Shown: positions 58,053 through 64,000 of the stretch, in pieces
How positions within the stretch are numbered: the first letter of the stretch is position 1
Layout of the letters: each line of letters begins with the position of its first letter
Assembly: GCF_000003815.2 (NCBI RefSeq)
Contig: NC_049988.1
Coordinates: 5,181,425 to 5,245,424, forward strand
Source: Branchiostoma floridae
Lineage: Eukaryota; Chordata; Leptocardii; Amphioxiformes; Branchiostomatidae
Length of the DNA: 64,000 nt
Reading direction: 5' to 3'
Notes under the pieces: generated by a model
The model's database searches: none
Told to the model about the DNA's origin: nothing
Seen by the model: only the letters and a program-made list of their open reading frames with translations
Made by a program: the position numbers and the translations under genes

Positions 58053-58821
58053 TGTGATGCAGCTACCTCGTTAATAACATTTCCACACCAATAGCCCGAA
58101 TCGTCACCACGGGTCTTTGATCCCACCACAGCTTGTCCCATTTCATTATCAAAGCCTACCAGCTATTGTGGTGTACCTTCAAATCAAGCATCGTCCGTCT
58201 TTACATCTTGTGTTTGAAACCGATTTCTGCTGTCTGATCAAGGTAAATAGAATTTGATTTGCCGTAATGACCGTGCCTAATTTGTAATGGTTCCACCTAA
58301 TTTCTAGCTACTGGCACGGCCACATGCCGAGGACTGGGTCCTAATCTCTGTCATTTTACAGAAAAGATAATTACAAGGCATATAATGATTTCATCTTTGT
58401 ATTCCTAGGCTGCAATTTTAGATCATTTTATATTTCTCCGTGCCTACTAATTAAACTGTAATGTCATGCTGTTCCCAGCTCACACCTGTAGCTGCACTAT
58501 AGTTTTCCCCGCTAAATCATCAATCTTTAACAATCATCTATAGAGAAATACATCCGATTTGGTACCTCTGCTTTTCGTATTTCTCAGTAAGCAGCAAATT
58601 AGTGGTGAAAATATCTTTGTCAAACAAAGAAAATAAGGACAAAATTTATCAGACTAATAGCCGTATCGCCCACTGTTTTAATTCGCGGACATCCCCACAG
58701 CTCTACACAGTACGGTACTGGTACAAAACAACCGATTGTGAAATAAGTGCTTTTAAAAAAGCTGGCATTTTGCCAAGGTTTGCATATGTGAAAGTCTTTT
58801 TCTAGCTATTAGAATATACTA

Positions 58822-58986
58822 TATCTGTATCTATATAGCCGGTATAACCGCCCTTCGGCTTAACACACCAGCTTCGCAGGCACGCGGCGCGGCAGCAGCT
58901 GGTTATATTACACTGAACGACCTGTCACATCTAACTTTTGCACATTTATCTACAAGCGTTCTTTAAAACTATCCAGAGAAGATTCC
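58822..58986 (+). repeat. Interspersed repeat family B, copy 4
   Basis: CTGTATCTATATAGCCGGTA, CGCCCTTCGGCTTAACACAC, GCACGCGGCGCGGCAGCAGC, ending CTATCCAGAGAAGAT. The best preserved copy. Confidence 0.88.
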
Positions 58987-59020
58987 CTACATGTGCTTGG
59001 TGATTAATGGTTAATTCACA

Positions 59021-59762
59021 TTCGGGCGGCCAATGATTACAAAAGTTTGCAAGTGACGCTATGGAATCGGCACTAGTAATAGAAACAGCGAGAGGCAGCG
59101 TTTCTTTTTTTTTTCAAATTTCTTTGTAAATCAAAATTAAGCTTGGAATACGCTTGGCATTCGTCGGAAATCCGTTAGGCATGCGATCAGCGTCAGGAAT
59201 ACGGTCGGAAAGCGCGATGCCTACGCATCTAATCGAGACAAGAAAAAAAGTGTTGCGCACTGTATACGCGCCTCTGGAATGGATATGATGAAGTCGAAAT
59301 TTATCAGCCAGATTGAAATGACGTACAATTCCGAAACATTCCAAATGTTGGGCGTACGGCTGCGTATTACCAGAAGTTCAAACGCATCTTACAAGCACTT
59401 GGAAGTCACAAGAGTGCGAATATTAAAGCCCATATGACTTTCCTATCAAATCCCGTCAATACGCAGCCTTTCACGCAAAATTCTAATAACATGACTTTTT
59501 TATGACATTGACGTATGTATAACGCACATCTGTGGTACAAATAAAGAGTTAAGTGCATCCATTGAGAATTTTCTCGCTGCGAATAAAGCACATGCAGCTG
59601 GTCGTATTGCAGACGTACAGACCTTTTGACGACCGACGTACTTGCCAAATGTATTCAGAGTGATGTCCAGAATCGTTAAAAGATGGCTGCTTCTCGCTGT
59701 TTTATGACCAGTGCAGATTCCATAGCGTAAACATCAAACGTTGTATTCACAGGCCGCCCGAA
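59021..59762. mobile_element. 742-bp TIR element
   Basis: The ends TTCGGGCGGCC and GGCCGCCCGAA are inverted. Homology continues for about 85 bp: ACGCTATGGAATCGGCACTA at the left against CAGTGCAGATTCCATAGCGT at the right, and CAGCGAGAGGCAGC against GCTGCTTCTCGCTG. Flanks show no clear target duplication. The interior is rich in CGT and ACG words and has no transposase frame. Confidence 0.75.
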
Positions 59763-59869
59763 GCGTTGATCGGTCATCATATCTATGCTAAACGTTGAGT
59801 GTATTTCCACACATTTGCCTTACGTTACTTATGCACGTTACGTTACGTTACGTTACTGGTGCTCAATGT

Positions 59870-60840
59870 GTCGCCATGACTCTCGTTCATCGGTGGGGAC
59901 TGGTTATGGTGATGGTCGATATGGCAATAAGACAGAGATTTCTTCATAGCGTCTTTGAATCTCTTTGGTGATCCTCTGCCGCGGTGGCCAGTGGAGAGTT
60001 AAGCGGGACCGTTTAGCGCAGTGGCAGGGTAGACGCCTCGTGACCGAGAGGTTGCGGGTTCGAATTCGGCTGCCGTGTTACCGATCTTGTGCCCCTGGGA
60101 AAGGCACTTTACACGGCTTTCCTCACTATACTCAGGTGAAAATGAGTACCTAGCTTTGGTTAGAGCGGTCCCTCTGATAGGACGTTAAATAGAGGTACCG
60201 TGTATGGGGAGAGTCACACCCTATGCACGTTAAAGAACCCCCACACGTGCGATGGTGCGGTGTGAGATGGAGAAAAACCCTTCTGTCTGGAGTTGGTGAT
60301 TCACTGCAAACCACCCGGTTGGAGGCCTGGCAAACCTCCATACCGTATCAACCACTGGACGGGAGACCTGGCGCATGCGAAAGGGTATGTCACCCAGTCG
60401 TGTGTACATGTGCGAACATGTGTGGTCACGTCGACCGATGATGTATGTTCGTCTGCATATCTGTGGGTCTGCCGCTACCAGCCCAAAGCTGCCTAGGCAG
60501 ACCCGTGTAATGAGTTGTATCCGATTGTCAATAAAAAAAGGAAGGAAGAAAGAAAGAATTGAAACATATAGGACAATCTTTGGTGATCCTCCACTCCATT
60601 CTTGAGACATGACCTGCCCAACACAACTGTGTTTTCATCAGGGTGGCCTCGATGCTGGGGATCTCTGCTTGCTCAAGGACTTCAACATTGGTGATGTAGT
60701 CGACTCCAGTATATGTTGAGGATGGAGCGAAGACATCGTTGATGAAACCGTTCTAGGAGTCGTGGGTGGTGTCTGTAAGTGACCCACGACTCCGAGCCGT
60801 ACAGAAGGGTCGTCAGTACCACGGCTCTGTAGACACTGAC
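59870..60840 (-). pseudogene. LINE C-terminal region split by a SINE
   Basis: From 60840 leftward the minus strand reads [36 protein letters not shown], then after a 1-base shift [19 protein letters not shown] and QLCWAGHVSRM. The SINE at about 60009-60560 interrupts. The tail LSTGHRGRGSPKRFKDAMKK then continues to about 59880. The order (LLYGSE-W, FH-RCLR-IL-I-W, VTN-EVL-A, GH-RM, GRGRPKKRFKD) is that of a non-LTR ORF2 C-terminus. Confidence 0.8.
60009..60560 (+). mobile_element. Long tRNA-derived SINE inserted in a LINE
   Basis: The head has TTTAGCGCAGTGGCAGGG (A-box region) and GCGGGTTCGAATTCGGC (B box). The conserved body includes TTGTGCCCCTGGGAAAGGCA, CTTTCCTCACTATACTCAGG and ATAGGACGTTAAATAGAGG. 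A long 3' part ends with TTGTCAATAAAAAAAGGAAG and GAAAGAAAG units. The body resembles a central domain conserved among SINEs of distant animals; I recall the name Nin but cannot confirm it. Confidence 0.8.
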
Positions 60841-61663
60841 GTCCTGCTTCTGATTCGACCGTCCTGCTTCTGACCTGACCGTCCTGCTTCTGACCCGACT
60901 GTCCTGCTTCTGATTCGACCGTCCTGCTTCTGACCCGACTGTCCTGCTTCTGACCCGACCGCCCTACTTCTGTTCCGACCGTCCCGCTTCTGACCTGACC
61001 GTCCTGCTTCTGATTCGACCGTCCTGCTTCTGATTCGACCGTCCTGCTTCTGACCTGACCGTCCTGCTTCTGATCCGACCGTCCTGCTTCTGACCCGACC
61101 GTCCTGCTTCTGATTCGACCGTCCTGCTTCTGATTCGACCGTACTGCTTCTGACCTGACCGTCCTGCTTCTGTTCCGACCGTCCTGCTTCTGACCTGACC
61201 GTCCTGCTTCTGATTCGACCGTCCTGCTTCTGACCCGACCGTCCTGCTTCTGATTCGACCGTCCTGCTTCTGATTCGACCGTCCTGCTTCTGATTCGACT
61301 GTCCTGCTTCTGACCTGACCGTCTGCTTCTGATCCGACCGTCCTGCTTCTGACCCGACCGCCCTGCTTCTAATTCGACCCCCCTGCTTCTGACCCGACCG
61401 TCCTGCTTCTGATTCGACCGTCCTGCTTCTGACCCGACCGTCCTGCTTCTGATTCGACCGTCCTGTTTCTGACCCGACCGTCCTGCTTCTGACCCGACCG
61501 TCCTGCTTCTGACCCGATCGTCCTGCTTCTGATTCGACCGTCCTGTTTCTGACCCGACCGTCCTGCTTCTGACCCGACCGTCCTGCTTCTGACCCGATCG
61601 TCCTGCTTCTGATTAGACCGTCCTGCTTCTGACTTGACCGTCCTGCTTCTGATCCGACCATCC
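60841..61663 (-). repeat. 20-bp minisatellite, about 41 units
   Basis: Unit GTCCTGCTTCTGACCCGACC on the plus strand, with variants GATTCGACC, GACCTGACC and GTTCCGACC. One unit (near 61321) has lost a base. Because 20 is not a multiple of 3, the minus-strand frame cycles through all three phases and reads an [20 protein letters not shown]-like period, giving a 282-codon open frame. An 80-bp block of four units is duplicated at 61451-61530 and 61531-61610. The array abuts the LINE at 60840. Confidence 0.95.
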
Positions 61664-62094
61664 AACGACCTGTGGAGTCTGGTAGAGGCTAAGACTTCCA
61701 TGCGGACCTCATACGGACCTGAATATTTACGAACTTGTGAAACCAAACGCACTGGGCAGTACTCTGAGTATGCCTGCGTATCTAAAATTTACAAAGAATT
61801 GAAATGTGTAAAAGGTGCGCATTTTACGAACGACTATACTAATACGGACTTGATATACGTACTCGTGGAACCCATCCTTACCCTGGACTACGTGAAGACA
61901 ACAATAGCGGCACACACGTAGCTTGGCCACGGACTATTACACTGGTACCGTGAAAGATCAAAAGACGTAGTCACTGTATCACTAAAGAACTGGTGGCCCA
62001 CTACTAACGTGGGGTAGCGATTTCCGACTTTGACAAAGCATAGACCATGTGCCGAAATTTACCTTAGTAATGACAGTCAGAAACCGCACCGGCC

Positions 62095-62290
62095 AACCTA
62101 AGCGTTAGCTAGGACATGTTGTCCGAATGCCGAGACTGAGACATCCCAGGATGGTACTGAAGATAGAGGAGGGAGCCTTGAAATATAGGAGAACTGTGGA
62201 GCAAGACCTGAGATTGAATGTACTTGAGAGGGTGTGCACGGACAGCAGCAGACAGAAAAGTGTGGAGAACAATGACGGCCCGCCTCAACA
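62095..62290 (+). pseudogene. LINE C-terminal tail fragment
   Basis: The plus strand reads LGHVVRMPRLRHPRMVLKI, then RRTVEQDLRLNVLERVCTDS and RQKSVENN. LGHVVRMP-R-P is the familiar tail motif of non-LTR ORF2. No palm region remains. Confidence 0.6.
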
Positions 62291-62310
62291 GAAACTGATA
62301 TGCGGCGAGT

Positions 62311-62745
62311 AGGGGTGGGCGGTACAGAAAAGTCAGGTACACGTACGGTCATGGTCAAGAGGACCCTGGACCTGGACCTAATTATCTTTCAAAACTTGCG
62401 AATGGGCCATACTCAAAAACCATAGTCCGTTTCGCTACAAAGGATTCTGATTGGTTGATTATCCGGTGCCCACTGGAGTTCTAAAATCCTCACTTCGTGT
62501 AAGCAACACTAATTACTGCTTCTGTTTTGGATTAAGTTGGACTGTAGAAAAATTGTAAAAATCACTAACCACTCTACTCTACTTCGCTCTTCTTATTTTC
62601 TTGGACCTGTAAGCCCCCGAACACGTAAACGCCTGCCGGTATCATCTTTTAATTTTCTAATCGGTCTACTTATGTTTTCAGGTCCGTTTTTTTCCGTCAA
62701 GAAAAAATCCGTTTTCCGTCAAGAAAAAATCATATCGGCCAACAT
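62311..62745 (-). mobile_element. hAT-type MITE, second copy (inverted, right end damaged)
   Basis: Starts TAGGGGTGGGCGGTAC. ATACTCAAAAACCATAGTCC, GCCCACTGGAGTTCTAAAA and CTCTACTTCGCTCTTCTTAT match the reverse complement of 15683-16100. The far end has a tandem TTTTCCGTCAAGAAAAAATC and no terminal repeat. Confidence 0.75.
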
Positions 62746-64000
62746 TTATTCCTAAACAAAAACAGCAAACAATTAACAACATCAAATCTCCCTTTGCACG
62801 GCTGAAGTAACTGATACGTGATTGCGTTGTGATTGTGCAAATCAGGAAATTCCGGAGTAATTACAAGTAATTCCATCAGGGTACTGTTTAATGAATGTCG
62901 TGTACTGTACCGGTCCGACGGGACGAGTTCCGACAGTACACGGCATTCATGTATGAATGAAACAGCATAGTCTCGGGTCTGGGTAACCTATGCTCTGTTT
63001 TATTACGAGCAGCTCTGGGTGTTTTGAGCATCAGCACGACTCGAAATACCACCTGCATATGCAGGTCAGCTCAGGCAAAATTAGAGCTGTGCAGGTATTT
63101 CTGGTGTCTACCTGCACCTAACATGCACTGGTCTATGTAACATGCATTGGCATAATACCGGTCATAAGCCTTATACCGGTCGATTAAAAATAGTGGAACT
63201 TAAAGAGATCTACACATGCAACAATAGTTATTTCTGAGGTATGCACACTTCAGACATCTAGGTGTCCAATACATAATTTACAAAGCATCGATAACAATGC
63301 ATTCGAAGACAACAAGGCCAAAAGTTTTCAGGTCATTTTCGGGGCAGGCGAGCTCGTCGTGGGACAAACACACTGTCACGTTCATCGCCAGATTTGTAGA
63401 TAATAATCACATGTGCTCACGGCACAAGACGAGCATGATTCAACAGCAATCTTGAATTTCTTTTGGTGACCTACAACTCGTGTAAAAGTGTGAGGAACCG
63501 TTGCATAATAGCCCGGATCTACGGCTGAATGGGTCAAATTGAACGTACGCCGCCATTTTCCCGCCATTTTTAATGCTACGGCCAGCAGTAAAGTTTTACG
63601 TCATAGCGGTTGTGACGGACCAAAATTAAATGAAAATTCTTGTCAGTATACGCCCATTTTCTCATGACTTTTTGTATGCTCATGCAGATTTTTGTTTTGT
63701 GCAACTACTAACAGGAAAGAAAGGAACAACAGAGGATGAATAAAGGTACATAGCGGCAGTTAATTGTGCCGTGTTTCGTTCGACCGGTATAGTGCACCCC
63801 CTTCCAACCACGCGCCCGTTCTCCGTGCAATTCCGCGGTGTGTTCCAATTACGATATTATGTTTTTAGCAGGACCAGAGAGACAAAATAATTTACACAGA
63901 AGAAGTGGCAAAAGTAAGCTGTAACAGCAACATGTAACTGGAGAAAATGATGCGTTGATCATTTGCCAAATTAGGTTAGGAGGAAATTACTTGGGACCCG
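62746..64000. other. No recognised gene
   Basis: Apart from the truncated MITE C copy at 63041-63150, a short inverted pair is seen at 62896-62951 (GAATGTCGTGTACTGT and ACAGTACACGGCATTC) and an ATACCGGTCAT palindrome-like pair at 63156-63182. Confidence 0.45.
63041..63150. mobile_element. MITE family C, copy 2 (truncated)
   Basis: ACTCGAAATACCACCTGCAT followed by GTGCAGGTATTTCTGGTGTC and ACCTGCACCTAACATGCACT matches the left third of 23609-23948. The right end is absent. Confidence 0.85.

Noticed and set aside
60813-61661. 282-codon Gln/Arg/Ser/Gly repeat protein
   Set aside because: Openness is a by-product of a stop-free 20-bp repeat read in rotating phase. It ends in LINE sequence and has no start context.
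1-64000. CRISPR arrays, bacterial operons, viral genes
   Set aside because: No spacer-repeat array, ribosome-binding-site-led gene runs or viral protein motifs were seen. The tandem repeats have no unique spacers, and the exons are spliced.

Overview
This is eukaryotic genomic sequence from a repeat-rich, intron-rich animal genome: spliced exons with GT-AG introns, many short inverted-repeat transposons, tRNA-type SINEs, decayed non-LTR retroelements, long CA/TG arrays and ten runs of N (3410-3594, 8303-8402, 9487-9664, 16753-17391, 19811-19910, 21827-22627, 30198-30297, 42441-42548, 48114-48213, 50463-50562). The style (dense MITEs, CA arrays, a PTH-receptor-like gene) suggests an invertebrate chordate such as a lancelet (Branchiostoma). 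That is an inference; no species marker was found.

The only protein gene I can support is on the minus strand. It is the 5' part of a class B (secretin-family) GPCR that best resembles parathyroid hormone receptors. Five exons chain with matching splice phases: signal peptide (24987-25046), N-terminal helix (7080-7185), two hormone-receptor-domain exons (6509-6625 and 5713-5822) and TM1 (5182-5276). All six family cysteines are present. TM2-TM7 are not seen and should lie left of the window. Intron 1 would be 17.8 kb; a competing proximal first exon is at 8623-8670.

Layout. 1-4446: a 72-bp minisatellite split by a 3.4 kb foldback element with about 1.3 kb inverted arms, flanked by a TTAA duplication. 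5182-7185: receptor exons with a MITE against one acceptor and a GU repeat upstream of another. 7186-24986: intron 1, with four MITE families, minisatellites, microsatellites and a 2.93 kb tandem duplication (17392-19810 and about 20319-22690). 25047-64000: no recognisable conserved exon; nested repeats, including LINE remnants (40315-40594, 41572-41880, 46045-46307, 49650-50745, 59870-60840, 62095-62290), SINEs, TIR elements, Penelope-like terminal repeats and two minisatellites.

The clearest unusual structures are the TTAA foldback element in the minisatellite, the recent tandem duplication with equal-length TG tracts, the two possible first exons of the receptor, and the hammerhead-like repeat pairs.
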